Shown here piece after piece: positions 41,336 to 50,789 of a DNA stretch of 57,339 nucleotides (position 1 is its first letter; the number at the start of each line of letters is the position of its first letter). The stretch lies in the IMG/VR virus record IMGVR_UViG_3300046507_000888, positions 1 to 57,339 of that record; one strand, 5' to 3'. The notes beneath the pieces were generated by a model. It was not told where the DNA came from, did no database searches, and was given only the letters and a program-made list of their open reading frames with translations. The DNA is from a virus. Made by a program: the position numbers and the translations under genes.

Positions 41336-41950
41336 ATGGCGGCCACAGTTGCGTATTACACACCCAGAACTCGTGTTCTCCTAACGAGACAGCTCGCGAG
41401 CAAATTTGGTGAAGTCCATCACTTGCTGCTGGATTCAGGCCAAGCGACAGAGGTCTTCAGAGCGCTCAGCGTCATCCTTGCGGGATTCCAAGAGGAAATC
41501 AAAAGGCTTGATCGACTTGGGATGCGCTTTGCAATTTATCGAAACGGCAAGAACGCAGGACTCGGCGAGCTCGGTTTATCCGGCACGAGGGTTTTGAAGA
41601 TCGTCCCGGTGATCTCGGGCAGTAAGAGAGCCGGGGTACTGCAAACAGTGGTTGGGGCCGTACTGATCGCTCTTGCTTACTTCAACCCGTTCGGTGCGCT
41701 TTCCGGGCCAGCGGTATCCGCGCTGTATGCCGCAGGTATTGCCTCGACCGCCGGCGGCGTTATCCAAATGCTCAGCCCCCAAGCAAAGGGGTTGTCGCAG
41801 AGCGCATCCCCTGAAAACGCTCCGTCCTATGCATTCGGGAGCGCCAAGAACACCACCGCCAGCGGTAACCCGGTGCCAATTTGCATCGGCGAACGCCGGT
41901 GGGGCGGGATGATCATCTCGGCCTCGATCATGGCGGAGGACAAAGCATGA
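41336..41950 (+). CDS. Tail assembly protein I
   Basis: A 204-residue lambda I-type protein: GKNAGLGELGLSGTRVLKIVPVISGSKRAGVLQTVVG followed by a hydrophobic Ala/Gly region (VLIALAYFNPFGALSGPAVSALYAAGIASTAGG) and a C-terminal IGERRWGGMIISASI. It assists assembly of the tail tip. Confidence 0.88.
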   Translation: MAATVAYYTPRTRVLLTRQLASKFGEVHHLLLDSGQATEVFRALSVILAGFQEEIKRLDRLGMRFAIYRNGKNAGLGELGLSGTRVLKIVPVISGSKRAGVLQTVVGAVLIALAYFNPFGALSGPAVSALYAAGIASTAGGVIQMLSPQAKGLSQSASPENAPSYAFGSAKNTTASGNPVPICIGERRWGGMIISASIMAEDKA

Positions 41951-42213
41951 CCAAAGTCACCTACAACATCACGATCCACGACCTGCAACGACTTGAAGGT
42001 GGGTTGGTTTGTGGCGACGAAGCTGTGGTGGCCATACTGGATGACAGTCGCGAGATCCATCGAGAGCGCTTCTTTGGAAAATGCACATCTCCAAACGGCT
42101 ACACGCGGAAGTACCAGGGCAAGCCCGGCCTCACCGCCGTTCTGATCTCTGGCAACTGCCGCATGGGGTTCAGCTTGAGTGAGCCGGCAGAGGCTGTTCC
42201 AGCCCACCCATAA
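41947..42213 (+). CDS. Small protein between I and J, unknown function
   Basis: An 88-residue protein starting at ATGA overlap with gene I. It includes THDLQRLEGGLVCG-like and DDSREIHRERFFGKCTSPNGYTRKYQGKP. No family recognised. Its 3' end overlaps an opposing gene by 44 bases. Confidence 0.55.
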   Translation: MTKVTYNITIHDLQRLEGGLVCGDEAVVAILDDSREIHRERFFGKCTSPNGYTRKYQGKPGLTAVLISGNCRMGFSLSEPAEAVPAHP

Positions 42214-42415
42214 AATCGTCAGAACCAAGCCGGTGAGAGCCGTATTCGACTTGATACCTCGGCCCGCGAGATTTCGCTTCGGTTTCAGCCGCTTCCTTCG
42301 AGGCGTAGATATCGACGAACCGCAATGGCGAGTTTTGCACAACACCCCAGCCCAATACGCAATCTGCGTTATCCGGGTCTTTCGGAAGGTTTCTAGCGAG
42401 GCTTCTGATTGACAT
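42170..42415 (-). CDS. Small antisense protein, unknown function
   Basis: An 81-residue protein on the minus strand between I and J (PDNADCVLGWGVVQNSPLRFVDIYASKEAAETEAKSRG). The Tyr-Ala-Ser-Lys-rich middle looks like a folded small domain. The 3' end overlaps the plus-strand gene. Moron candidate. Confidence 0.55.
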   Translation of the reverse strand: MSIRSLARNLPKDPDNADCVLGWGVVQNSPLRFVDIYASKEAAETEAKSRGPRYQVEYGSHRLGSDDFMGGLEQPLPAHSS

Positions 42416-42506
42416 GACCGCTCCTTGGTTGTGAGAACTCAGGAAATTACTACTCCAAAGCGCGTGGTCGCTACTGGCATTTCATCCACGCTGTATGGAA
42501 ACCCAC

Positions 42507-42528
42507 CCGCCCGCGAGGCGGTTTTTTT
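42507..42528 (+). terminator. Terminator directly upstream of J
   Basis: CCGCC/GGCGG stem, five-base loop, seven T, then the J ribosome site (TGGAGGAAAGC ATG). Confidence 0.78.
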
Positions 42529-42544
42529 ATGCCTGGAGGAAAGC

Positions 42545-45500
42545 ATGGGCGCAGCAGAACAGATCGAGATCCACGGCGAGAAGGGCGGCAGCAGCAAGCC
42601 GAAGTCGCCGGTCGAAGCCAGCGACAGCCTGCGCTCGACCAACTTGGCAAAGCTGCTGATCGCGGTGGGCGAGGGTGAGTTCGACGGGATCCCGACCGAC
42701 TATGACATCTACCTGGACAACACTCCGATCCGCGATGCCAGCGGCAACTACAACTTCCCCAATGTGAAGTGGGACTGGCGCCCGGGCTCGGTGGATCAGA
42801 CCTACATCCCGGGCATTCCGTCCGTGGAGAACGAGACGTCGCTGAACATCGAACTGCGCAGCGACTCGGCGTGGGTGCGCTCCATTAGCAACATTCAATT
42901 GTCGGCGGTGCGCTTGCGCTTGGCGTGGCCGGCGCTGCAACGGGCGGATGACCAGGGCAACGTTGGTGGATACCGCATCGAGTACGCTATCGACGTGGCT
43001 ACCGATGGCGGCGCGTATCAGCAGGTGCTGGTGGACGCGGTCGACGGCAAGACCACCACGCGCTACGAGCGCTCGCGCCGTATCGATCTGCCTGAAGCAA
43101 CCACGGGCTGGCAGATCCGAGTGCGCCGCCTGACGCCGAACCAGAACAGCAACAAGATCGCTGACACCATGCTGGTGGCCGGTTATACCGAGGTGATCGA
43201 CGCCAAGCTGCGGTACCCGAATACCGCGCTGCTCTATATCGAGTTCGACGCCGAACAGTTCACGAACATTCCGGCCGTGACCGTGAAGTGCAAGGCACGG
43301 CGCTGGATGGTGCCGAGCACCTATGATCCAGTGCAGCGCACCTATACCGGTACGTGGGACGGATCGATGAAGTCCGCCTGGACGAATAACCCCGCATGGA
43401 TCACCTACGGCATTTGCACCGAAGATCGATTCGGTTTGGGCAAACGCATAAAGCCGTTCATGGTCGATAAGTGGGAGCTCTACCGGATCGCGCAGTACTG
43501 CGATCAGTTGGTGCCGAACGGACTTGGCGGTACCGAGCCGCGTTTCCTTTGCGACATGAATCTGCAAGGCAAGGCCGATGCCTGGTCGCTGCTGCGCGAT
43601 ATCTCGGCGATCTATCGAGGCATGACGTACTGGGCTCAAGGCCAGTTGGTGATGCAAGCCGACATGCCACGCGCGCAGGACATCGATTACGTCTTCACCC
43701 GCTCGAACGTCATCGACGGCAAGTTCTCCTACGGTAGCGCCTCGGCCAAAACCCGTTTCACCCGAGCGCTGGTCAGCTACGACAACCCCGCGAACAACTA
43801 CGACACCGACGTCATTCCGTTTGCCGATCTGGATCTGCAACGGCGATATGGTGACCGGCCGACCGAGTTGAGTGCCATTGGCTGCACGCGTGCTTCGGAG
43901 GCGCAGCGCCGCGGCAAGTGGGCGATCCTCAGCAACAACCAAGACCGCACCGTGTCGTTCAAGACCGGTATGGAAGGCGTCATCCCGCTGCCTGGACACA
44001 TCATCCCTGTGGCCGATTCATTGCTCGCGGGGCGTGAAGTCGGCGGCCGAATCTCGAAGGCTGCCGGCAGGGTGATTACGCTCGATCGCGACACCCAAGC
44101 CAAGGCTGGTGATCGACTGATCATCAACCTGCCCGGCGGGCGCGCCGAAGGTCGCACCGTGCAGAGCGTCAACGGCCGCGCTGTAACCGTAACGGTTGGC
44201 TACAGCGAGCCGCCGATCGCACAACTGCAATGGGCGCTCGATGCGGACGATCTTGCGATTCCGCTGTACCGGGTGCTGCGCACCAAGCGCACAACCGAAG
44301 GCGATTACGAGATCAGCGCGCTGCAGTTCGAGCCGAGCAAGTTCGCCTACATCGACACCGGCGCACGTCTGGAAGAACGCCCGATCAGCGTGATCCCGAT
44401 TACCGTCGTACCGGCACCGGCGAGTGTCACTATCGCGTCGACATCGTCGATTGTTCAGGGAATGGCAGTGGCCACCATGACGATCAGTTGGCCCGCTGTG
44501 GATGGCGCGGTCGGCTATGACGTCGAATGGCGCAAGGACAGCGGCAACTGGATCAAGGTGCAGCGCACAGGCTTGACCAACGTTGACGTGGTCGGCATCT
44601 ACGCTGGCGCGTACGTGGCCCGGGTTCGCGCAGTGAGTGCCTTCGACATCACGTCGCCTTGGCGCAATTCGATCCTGACGAATCTGAAGGGGAAGGAGGG
44701 CTTGCCACCAGCACTCAGTTATCTGACAGCCACGCCACTGTTGTTCGGCATCTATCTGAAGTGGGGTTTCCCGGCTGGCGCGGAAGACAGCCAGCGGACG
44801 GAAATCTGGTACGGGCCGACAACCAGCCTGGAAGCAGCGACCAAGCTGACGGACTTGTCTTATCCGCAGAGCGATTTCTCCATGCTCGGCCTTGCCGCTG
44901 GAGTCACCTTCTTCTTCTGGGGTCGCATCGTCGACAAGATAGGCAACATCGGGCCGTGGTACCCATTGGGTAGCGGGGTGATGGGGCAATCGAGTTCAAG
45001 TGCCGCAGACATTTTGGACATGATCGCCGGCCAAATCACGGAGACGGAACTTGGCCAAGATCTCCTGAAGGAGATCGAGAAAATCCCGGGCCTGCAGGCG
45101 CAGATTGATGCACTCGACGGACTGAAGGGGTACGACCCCGCTGCGACTTACGTTGAGTACGACCTAGTCGTTCAGGGCAAGCGAATCTATCAGGCGACCG
45201 GCCCGGTACCGGCCAATACGCCACCGCCGAATGCGCTCTATTGGCTGGACGTTGGCCAGACCGTGGAGTCGGTGAGTGGATTGGCCCAGCAGGTAGCGAC
45301 CAACACCGTAGAAATCACCGAGCTCGATGGCGTGGTGACTGCGCAGGCGACCGCGTTCGAGGCGTTGCGTGCATCGTCGCGAGACGATAACGGCGAGGGG
45401 GAGCTGGCGGATGCTCTGGAAGGTTTCACAAGCACGGCGAGCGCTGCAACCGAAATGAAAGTTCAGGCATCTGTAAACGAGGCATCTGCTCGGCGCCTGG

Positions 45501-46105
45501 CAACGCTGGATGCCAAGGTTGCGGATAACTCCGCGAACGTCTCCTTGCTCGAACAGGTTGTGGTCACCAACCAGCAAGCCACGGCTCAGCAATTGAGTCA
45601 GCTGGGTACGACTGTCGGTGCCCAGCAGACCGCCATTCAGCAAAACAGCTCAATCATCAACGACGTGAACGGGAAGGTAACCGCGAACTGGTCGGTGAAG
45701 ATGCAATACAACTCGGGGACAGGTCAGTACATCACGGCAGGTGTTGGTCTCGGTATCGAGAACGGCCCAGCAGGATTGCAAAGCCAGTTTCTGGTCAGCG
45801 CAGATCGATTTGCGATCGTGAACAGCCTTGCCGGCGGGGCCATCTCGGTTCCGTTTGCAGTGCAGGGCGGTCAGGTGTTCATGAACTCTGCATTCATTCA
45901 GGACGGCACCATCACCAATGCCAAAATCGCTGATTACATCAGTTCCACAAACTATGTGATGGGTCAAACCGGCTGGGCCATCTTCAAAAACGGAGGGTTC
46001 GAAATGAACGGGCAGGGCGCAGGACAGGCTCGACTGGCGATCAATAACAGCTCGGTGAAGCTGTATCACCCTAATGGCAATCTCGCGATCAACCTGAGCG
46101 TATGA
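42545..46105 (+). CDS. Tail tip host-specificity protein J
   Basis: A 1186-residue J-type protein. The N-terminus has the gp27-like segments SPVEASDSLRSTNLAKLLIAVGEGEFDG and YDIYLDNTPIRDASGNYNFPNVKWDWRPGSVDQ, then ALRLRLAWPALQ-type repeats, GRAEGRTVQSVNGRAVTVTVGY, fibronectin-like domains (about 650-830) and a C-terminal collar with DUF1983-like coiled coil. It recognises the receptor and forms the tail tip. Good TGGAGG before the ATG. Confidence 0.93.
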   Translation: MGAAEQIEIHGEKGGSSKPKSPVEASDSLRSTNLAKLLIAVGEGEFDGIPTDYDIYLDNTPIRDASGNYNFPNVKWDWRPGSVDQTYIPGIPSVENETSLNIELRSDSAWVRSISNIQLSAVRLRLAWPALQRADDQGNVGGYRIEYAIDVATDGGAYQQVLVDAVDGKTTTRYERSRRIDLPEATTGWQIRVRRLTPNQNSNKIADTMLVAGYTEVIDAKLRYPNTALLYIEFDAEQFTNIPAVTVKCKARRWMVPSTYDPVQRTYTGTWDGSMKSAWTNNPAWITYGICTEDRFGLGKRIKPFMVDKWELYRIAQYCDQLVPNGLGGTEPRFLCDMNLQGKADAWSLLRDISAIYRGMTYWAQGQLVMQADMPRAQDIDYVFTRSNVIDGKFSYGSASAKTRFTRALVSYDNPANNYDTDVIPFADLDLQRRYGDRPTELSAIGCTRASEAQRRGKWAILSNNQDRTVSFKTGMEGVIPLPGHIIPVADSLLAGREVGGRISKAAGRVITLDRDTQAKAGDRLIINLPGGRAEGRTVQSVNGRAVTVTVGYSEPPIAQLQWALDADDLAIPLYRVLRTKRTTEGDYEISALQFEPSKFAYIDTGARLEERPISVIPITVVPAPASVTIASTSSIVQGMAVATMTISWPAVDGAVGYDVEWRKDSGNWIKVQRTGLTNVDVVGIYAGAYVARVRAVSAFDITSPWRNSILTNLKGKEGLPPALSYLTATPLLFGIYLKWGFPAGAEDSQRTEIWYGPTTSLEAATKLTDLSYPQSDFSMLGLAAGVTFFFWGRIVDKIGNIGPWYPLGSGVMGQSSSSAADILDMIAGQITETELGQDLLKEIEKIPGLQAQIDALDGLKGYDPAATYVEYDLVVQGKRIYQATGPVPANTPPPNALYWLDVGQTVESVSGLAQQVATNTVEITELDGVVTAQATAFEALRASSRDDNGEGELADALEGFTSTASAATEMKVQASVNEASARRLATLDAKVADNSANVSLLEQVVVTNQQATAQQLSQLGTTVGAQQTAIQQNSSIINDVNGKVTANWSVKMQYNSGTGQYITAGVGLGIENGPAGLQSQFLVSADRFAIVNSLAGGAISVPFAVQGGQVFMNSAFIQDGTITNAKIADYISSTNYVMGQTGWAIFKNGGFEMNGQGAGQARLAINNSSVKLYHPNGNLAINLSV

Positions 46106-46404
46106 CTGGATTAACTGCCTATGACGCCTCCGGGCGTCTGATGGTCGACATGACCATGAACATCAGCCAGATGCAGGGGTTTGTGGACACGAATTCCGCC
46201 AATGGCTCCACAGCCATCCCGTCAGCGCCGGCCGGGAAAGCGCAGTTCTATATCGTCGTGCCGCTGGTGGATTTGCAGTTCGAAAAAGGCAAGAAACCGG
46301 GCATCACGATTGCCCCCGGCTCCCTCTCTTGGCTCTATTCCTACTCCACGGCGGGATGGGGGTACTTCTCGGCCAATTGCCGAATTTTCTACGGGTACTA
46401 TTGA
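46102..46404 (+). CDS. Tail tip-associated protein
   Basis: A 100-residue protein starting in an ATGA overlap with J. Sequence LTAYDASGRLMVDMTMNISQMQGFVDTN and AQFYIVVPLVDLQFEKGKKPG is beta-rich. It probably forms part of the tail tip or an accessory receptor-binding element. Confidence 0.62.
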   Translation: MTGLTAYDASGRLMVDMTMNISQMQGFVDTNSANGSTAIPSAPAGKAQFYIVVPLVDLQFEKGKKPGITIAPGSLSWLYSYSTAGWGYFSANCRIFYGYY

Positions 46405-46405
46405 A

Positions 46406-47329
46406 ATGTCGACATTTCAGGCGTTCAAGGAGAACGGCCAGATTCTGTTCGATACCAACCTGATTTGTTATGGGTTGGTGAAAAGCGGAAACATGGCACT
46501 GCAACAATATTGGGGAAGGCGGTTTCTGCGTTCCGCCAACCTCGATCCGAGTGACGGCAGTAACTATTATCCGATTGTTCCAGTCCCTGCCGGCTCGACT
46601 CCGGCCAACGGTTCGCGCAGCGATCAGTTGTGGGGATTCTCGATCACCAATCAGATATCACCGATCTGCTTTATCACCGGGCCGGGCACGCTGATTGGCA
46701 CGGCCATCAGCGGTGGGGTATTCACGTTTCTGTACGCCAATTCATCCCCGCAAACAAAGTTCTACTGCTTCGATCTGATGGGTGACAGTCTGCCTGGTAC
46801 AACCTTTCTCAAAACCTACGACGAGTCGGGACGTATCACATTCAACTCCTTGCAGTCGCCGCTGAATGTGGTCGGTGCCTTCGCGCCGCCACTGCCGCCT
46901 GCGGCCAATGACCCTCGCGGCAGAAAGCTTTTGGCTTATGACGGTGGGCGTGTTCAAAAACGGCAGTACGTCTCCGCGGTTGGAGCTTCCAGCGGCGCCC
47001 TCGCTACTCAGATGGATTCCATTTTCGATATCCAGTTGTCAGCGGGAGTTGAGTACGCAGCGTTCCTGCCGTGGTCGAGAACGGCGAACACGATTGAATC
47101 GAACCCGTTTGCCGGTAGCACAGGCCCAATGACGCAATACGGATCGTCAGAAGGCGCGTACGGGCGAGTGGGCGGCATCAGTTTCATGTTCGGCGCGGCG
47201 GCAGGTACGAACGAAGCCTATCCGAGCGGGACGGGCAGCGTTCCGGTCTCCTACGCAAATATCCCTACTGATCGCTTGCCTGTGGCGCTGGTCATTCAGA
47301 CCGAAAACCTGCCATTCCCCTTCAACTGA
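46406..47329 (+). CDS. Tail tip/fibre protein
   Basis: A 307-residue protein from ATG 46406, one base after the previous stop. It opens STFQAFKENGQILFDTNLICYGLVKSGNMALQQYW and is rich in Gly, Ser, Thr and Phe with beta character. Longer frame to 46181 would overlap the 46102 gene entirely. Position suggests a structural tail-tip component. Confidence 0.68.
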   Translation: MSTFQAFKENGQILFDTNLICYGLVKSGNMALQQYWGRRFLRSANLDPSDGSNYYPIVPVPAGSTPANGSRSDQLWGFSITNQISPICFITGPGTLIGTAISGGVFTFLYANSSPQTKFYCFDLMGDSLPGTTFLKTYDESGRITFNSLQSPLNVVGAFAPPLPPAANDPRGRKLLAYDGGRVQKRQYVSAVGASSGALATQMDSIFDIQLSAGVEYAAFLPWSRTANTIESNPFAGSTGPMTQYGSSEGAYGRVGGISFMFGAAAGTNEAYPSGTGSVPVSYANIPTDRLPVALVIQTENLPFPFN

Positions 47330-47357
47330 TCCGCGATCGTACTCGCGGATTATTTTT
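47329..47357 (+). terminator. Terminator before the tail fibre gene
   Basis: Perfect 8-bp stem ATCCGCGA/TCGCGGAT, six-base loop and TATTTTT. Confidence 0.8.
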
Positions 47358-47375
47358 CCAATAAAAGGAAAGCCC

Positions 47376-48386
47376 ATGCCCTGGTATAAATCGGGAACGG
47401 TCTCGGTCACCCAAAATTCCAATGCCGTGTTTGGCAACGGCACCGCGTTCTTCTCGAATAGCCGGGTGGGTGACGCCTTTCGCGGCCCCGATGGCGGTTG
47501 GTACGAAGTCACCAACATCCTCAGCGATACCTCTTTGTCGATATCGCCGACCTATCGCGGTGCGACCACCACCGGTAGTTACGCGGTGGCGCCGATGCAG
47601 GGCTACGTCAAGGACTCGGCCGACGCTTTGCGGTCGATGGTTAATCAATACGGCGCCAAACTCTCTGCACTCGGCACCACCGGCAACTACGACATTCTGC
47701 CGCTGAGCAAAGGCGGCACCGGTGTTGCGGTGAACACTAATGCGGATCTGCTGGCGAACATTGGTGCGATGCCAACCGGCGGCGGCGCCTATTCTCCGGC
47801 CTTCAATTCGCTGAAAGTCGTGAACGGTGCAATCCCGTCATCCCAAGGCGGTCACGTTGGCTGGAACGAAACCAATGGCAGCAATATGTCAGGCGCTGTT
47901 TCGTTCACCTGTAATCAGGGGGGCGGCACCGGCGGATTCAGTTGGCGGACGGTGAACCAGACCAATACCGCCGGCGGCCCTTTCATGACCTACAGTTATG
48001 CGGGCGTGCTCAACGTTCCCGCTGGGCTGCAACTTGGCGGTGTGGATGTCGTCGCCTCAGGCAACAATGCCAATGGGGCGTTCATAAAGTACGCCGATGG
48101 AAGTTTGATCTGCTGGCAGCAACTGGCAACAGATGCGATCACCACGGTCGCCGGATCAATTTTCGTCACCAGTCCCTACAACAGCGCTTTTCCTTCAGCG
48201 TTTATCGCCATCCCGAGGGTGTTGCATTCCGGCATCGTTGCGACGGGCAGTCAGTCAGCGATCTGGAGTGTCAGTCTGAGCCCACCCACCATCAACAACT
48301 TCGGCAACTACCGAATCGCGTCAGCGGTGTCACTGCCCGGGGTAGGGGCCTTCATCAATGTTTTAGCGATCGGTCGGTGGAAATAA
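47376..48386 (+). CDS. Tail fibre protein
   Basis: A 336-residue protein: N-terminal adaptor (PWYKSGTVSVTQNSNAVFGNGTAFF, RVGDAFRGPDGGWYEVTNILSDTSLSISPTYRGATTTGSYAVAPMQGYVKDSADALRSMVNQYG), a LSKGGTG-type repeat motif, then a Gly-rich receptor-binding part. AAAGGAAAG precedes the ATG. It is the first of three linked fibre genes. Confidence 0.85.
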   Translation: MPWYKSGTVSVTQNSNAVFGNGTAFFSNSRVGDAFRGPDGGWYEVTNILSDTSLSISPTYRGATTTGSYAVAPMQGYVKDSADALRSMVNQYGAKLSALGTTGNYDILPLSKGGTGVAVNTNADLLANIGAMPTGGGAYSPAFNSLKVVNGAIPSSQGGHVGWNETNGSNMSGAVSFTCNQGGGTGGFSWRTVNQTNTAGGPFMTYSYAGVLNVPAGLQLGGVDVVASGNNANGAFIKYADGSLICWQQLATDAITTVAGSIFVTSPYNSAFPSAFIAIPRVLHSGIVATGSQSAIWSVSLSPPTINNFGNYRIASAVSLPGVGAFINVLAIGRWK

Positions 48387-48715
48387 TGAAAATCAATTTG
48401 AGCCCGGTTGACGGATTGCCCAGCCTCTTGATCTCTAAGGAAGGCGACATTCTCACCATAAACGGTGAGGCGTTTGACTTCGGCCCGCTGGACGAGGGTG
48501 ATGAACTGCCCGTTGAAGCCATTGCGTCCAGTTGGTTCGCTGCGCCTGTCCAGCGCGTCAATGGCGAGCTGATCGTGTCGGTTTTCTTGCCGTTGCCCGA
48601 GAATTACAGCTACGCACAGGCTTTTCCGGAGCCTTTGACCTATGTGCCTGATGGCCCGATCACGTTGCCACAGGCGCAGCCTGGATTTGAATTTAGCCAG
48701 GAGCCCATAGCATGA
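48386..48715 (+). CDS. Tail fibre-linked small protein
   Basis: A 109-residue protein from ATG 48386, which shares a base with the fibre stop. It contains PSLLISKEGDILTINGEAFDFGPLDEGDELP, typical of small proteins encoded between fibre and fibre-assembly genes in Pseudomonas phages. It overlaps the next gene by ATGA. Confidence 0.68.
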   Translation: MKINLSPVDGLPSLLISKEGDILTINGEAFDFGPLDEGDELPVEAIASSWFAAPVQRVNGELIVSVFLPLPENYSYAQAFPEPLTYVPDGPITLPQAQPGFEFSQEPIA

Positions 48716-49020
48716 GCGCAAATATTGACTGGTCGCAGCGCATTACCAAGGCCATGAAGGATCAGGCCACTGCCATTCGGATACTGGCAGACGCCGTAGC
48801 GGAGAGCGCCAGGCGCCGCTCAATTGCCGATACAGCCATCGCACCGTTGCAGGACGCCGTCGATATCGACGATGCGAGCGAGGCGGAAGTGCTGCAACTG
48901 AAGGCGTGGAAGAAATACCGCGTGGCGCTGAATCGGTTGCCCGAGCAGCCGGGCTATCCCGCCACCATTGATTGGCCTGTTGCCCCCGGCCTGACTCTCT
49001 TTAAATTTCCGCCGGCTTAA
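48712..49020 (+). CDS. Tail fibre assembly chaperone
   Basis: A 102-residue protein with the tail-fibre assembly pattern: TKAMKDQATAIRILADAVAESARRR, EAEVLQLKAWKKYRVALNRLPEQPGYPATIDWPVAP. The LxAWKxYRxxLxR and IxWPxxP motifs are characteristic. Its 3' end overlaps the opposing acyltransferase gene by 20 bases. Confidence 0.85.
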   Translation: MSANIDWSQRITKAMKDQATAIRILADAVAESARRRSIADTAIAPLQDAVDIDDASEAEVLQLKAWKKYRVALNRLPEQPGYPATIDWPVAPGLTLFKFPPA

Positions 49021-50173
49021 TGTCACGGATGTTATTTGTGTTCGGTCGAGAATACATGAATTTCGATTCAATAATTCTATAAGAGAGCACTCCTAGCGTG
49101 CCGGTCACAAATATTGCGAGTGAGGCGGAAAACAAGAACTGCCCTTGCGCTGATTCGAAAACGTTTTTGGAGATTGCAACGATTATCGGGTAGAGGGGTA
49201 GATGCCAGATGTATAGGCTATAGCTGGTTCGGCCTACGGCGGTAACCCATGGAAGTTCCAACGCTCGCAACGCCGGCGACGTACGTGTCGTATTAAGCAC
49301 CCAATATATGGTCATCGATATTGAGACGGCAAGCCCGGTGTACCCCACTGTCTGTAGCCAAAGTATGGATTTAAAAGGGACTTTACTTACCGAAATAGTG
49401 AAAAGCAGTGCGATTAGGGAAAAAAAACCTGCTGCGCCAATCACATGGGTCTTTGATATATTTTTTGCAGATGGCAGAGTCGCTAAAAATACTCCAGCAG
49501 CCAATGCGTCACCCCTGCACAATGTGAGGGAGTAGATAGCGTTGTCGTAATTTAAGGGGCTGAAATAAATTAAGCTTATTCGGGTAGCGATTGCTAGTGA
49601 GATTGCCATTAATGCCGCCGAACGAACTGATTTTATAAGCAATAACGCTAAAGGAAATGTGATGTAAAACTGCCATTCAAGCGCTAAAGACCAAAAATGA
49701 AACATTGAAAAATGTGCACCGCCCAATGCAGATCGGTCACCGAAAAGCGATGCGATATTTGATGACATAGTCCATAGAAGATATTGATTGCTGATAATCT
49801 TCGCGTCTGGATAGATGAATGTTGCCGCTAAAACAATAGCAATGACGCAGAAAAAATATGCAGGTAGTAAACGCTTTGCGCGTCGCTGTATGAAGGTGAG
49901 ATATTTTTTTACTGAGTTTACTGGGTTTCTAATCAACATCGTTGTAATTAGAAATCCAGAGATTACAAAAAATACGTCCACTCCAACCCATCCAATCGAA
50001 AGTGTTTTTCCGATTGCAACGGGCAGATAGTTCGACGATGTAAAAGCGCTCGGGAAATAGCTTGCATAATGAAAAAATATAACTAATACAACCGAGATTG
50101 CACGAAGGCCATCAAGTCCTTGGATGTATGAAACATTTTCGTTGTTCGTGCGACCCACGGTCTCATGCCTCAT
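49001..50173 (-). CDS. Acyltransferase-3 (OafA-like) O-antigen acetylase
   Basis: A 390-residue membrane acyltransferase: YIQGLDGLRAISVVLVIFFHYASY opens the fold (RxxxH motif: R29 in LRAISVVLVIFFH), followed by about ten membrane helices. It should transfer an acyl (usually acetyl) group to O-antigen or surface sugar, changing phage receptor sites. It is AT-richer than phage genes and on the minus strand, ready for expression in the lysogen (seroconversion). Confidence 0.88.
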   Translation of the reverse strand: MRHETVGRTNNENVSYIQGLDGLRAISVVLVIFFHYASYFPSAFTSSNYLPVAIGKTLSIGWVGVDVFFVISGFLITTMLIRNPVNSVKKYLTFIQRRAKRLLPAYFFCVIAIVLAATFIYPDAKIISNQYLLWTMSSNIASLFGDRSALGGAHFSMFHFWSLALEWQFYITFPLALLLIKSVRSAALMAISLAIATRISLIYFSPLNYDNAIYSLTLCRGDALAAGVFLATLPSAKNISKTHVIGAAGFFSLIALLFTISVSKVPFKSILWLQTVGYTGLAVSISMTIYWVLNTTRTSPALRALELPWVTAVGRTSYSLYIWHLPLYPIIVAISKNVFESAQGQFLFSASLAIFVTGTLGVLSYRIIESKFMYSRPNTNNIRDIKPAEI

Positions 50174-50255
50174 TTAACGCTAGTAAAAAATACCAAGCCA
50201 GAGATTCTACCCAACGTGGGCCAGAGAGTGGGCTAATTTTTGTCTGGAGAAAGAT

Positions 50256-50789
50256 ATGCCAATCACCAAGCAGCAGCTGCTGCAAATCTTCCCGAACGCC
50301 CGCACCCAAGCGGGCGTTTTTGTTTCCGCCCTAAATACTGCCATGCAGCATTACCAGATTGTCGGTTCGAAGCGCGCGGCAGCGTTCATTGCGCAGATCG
50401 GCCACGAGTCTGGCCAACTCCGCTACGTACGTGAAATCTGGGGGGCGACCGCTGCCCAGCGTGGGTACGAAGGTCGCGAAGACCTGGGCAACACTGTTCC
50501 GGGGGACGGCCGGAAGTATTGCGGGCGAGGGCTGATTCAGATCACCGGCCGGGCCAACTACGCGAATTGCGGTGAGGCGCTGGGCCTTGACCTGATCATT
50601 CACCCAGAGCTGCTCGAACTGCCGCAGTATGCCGCTATGTCGGTGGCCTGGTTCTGGAAGCAGAAGGGGCTGAACGATTTGGCCGATCGTGATCAGTTCA
50701 ACACCATCACTCGGCGGATCAACGGCGGGTTGAATGGCTTACCTGATCGGCTGGCGCTGTGGGATAAGGCGCGGGCGGTGCTGGCGTGA
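50256..50789 (+). CDS. GH19-like endolysin (chitinase family)
   Basis: A 177-residue lysozyme-like GH19 endolysin. Catalytic-type Glu residues are E51 in IAQIGHESGQ and E60 in VREIWG; the family core KYCGRGLIQITGRANYANCGEALGLDL (about 87-113) is intact. It hydrolyses peptidoglycan. A 9-bp terminator-like hairpin lies inside its first 70 bases (see terminator). The Rz-type gene following overlaps by ATGA. Confidence 0.9.
   Translation: MPITKQQLLQIFPNARTQAGVFVSALNTAMQHYQIVGSKRAAAFIAQIGHESGQLRYVREIWGATAAQRGYEGREDLGNTVPGDGRKYCGRGLIQITGRANYANCGEALGLDLIIHPELLELPQYAAMSVAWFWKQKGLNDLADRDQFNTITRRINGGLNGLPDRLALWDKARAVLA
50295..50321 (+). terminator. Terminator-like hairpin inside the endolysin gene
   Basis: Perfect 9-bp stem AACGCCCGC/GCGGGCGTT with a six-base loop and five T, 40 bases after the start codon. 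It has full intrinsic-terminator form, yet lies in coding sequence. Confidence 0.75.

Noticed and set aside
42425-42544. 40-codon upstream extension of J
   Set aside because: It reads through a terminator hairpin, and ATG 42545 has a strong TGGAGGAAAGC just upstream.
42527-43999. 490-codon minus-strand frame opposite J
   Set aside because: Long antisense frame caused by GC-rich codon bias in J; Arg/His/Leu-rich translation with no domain.
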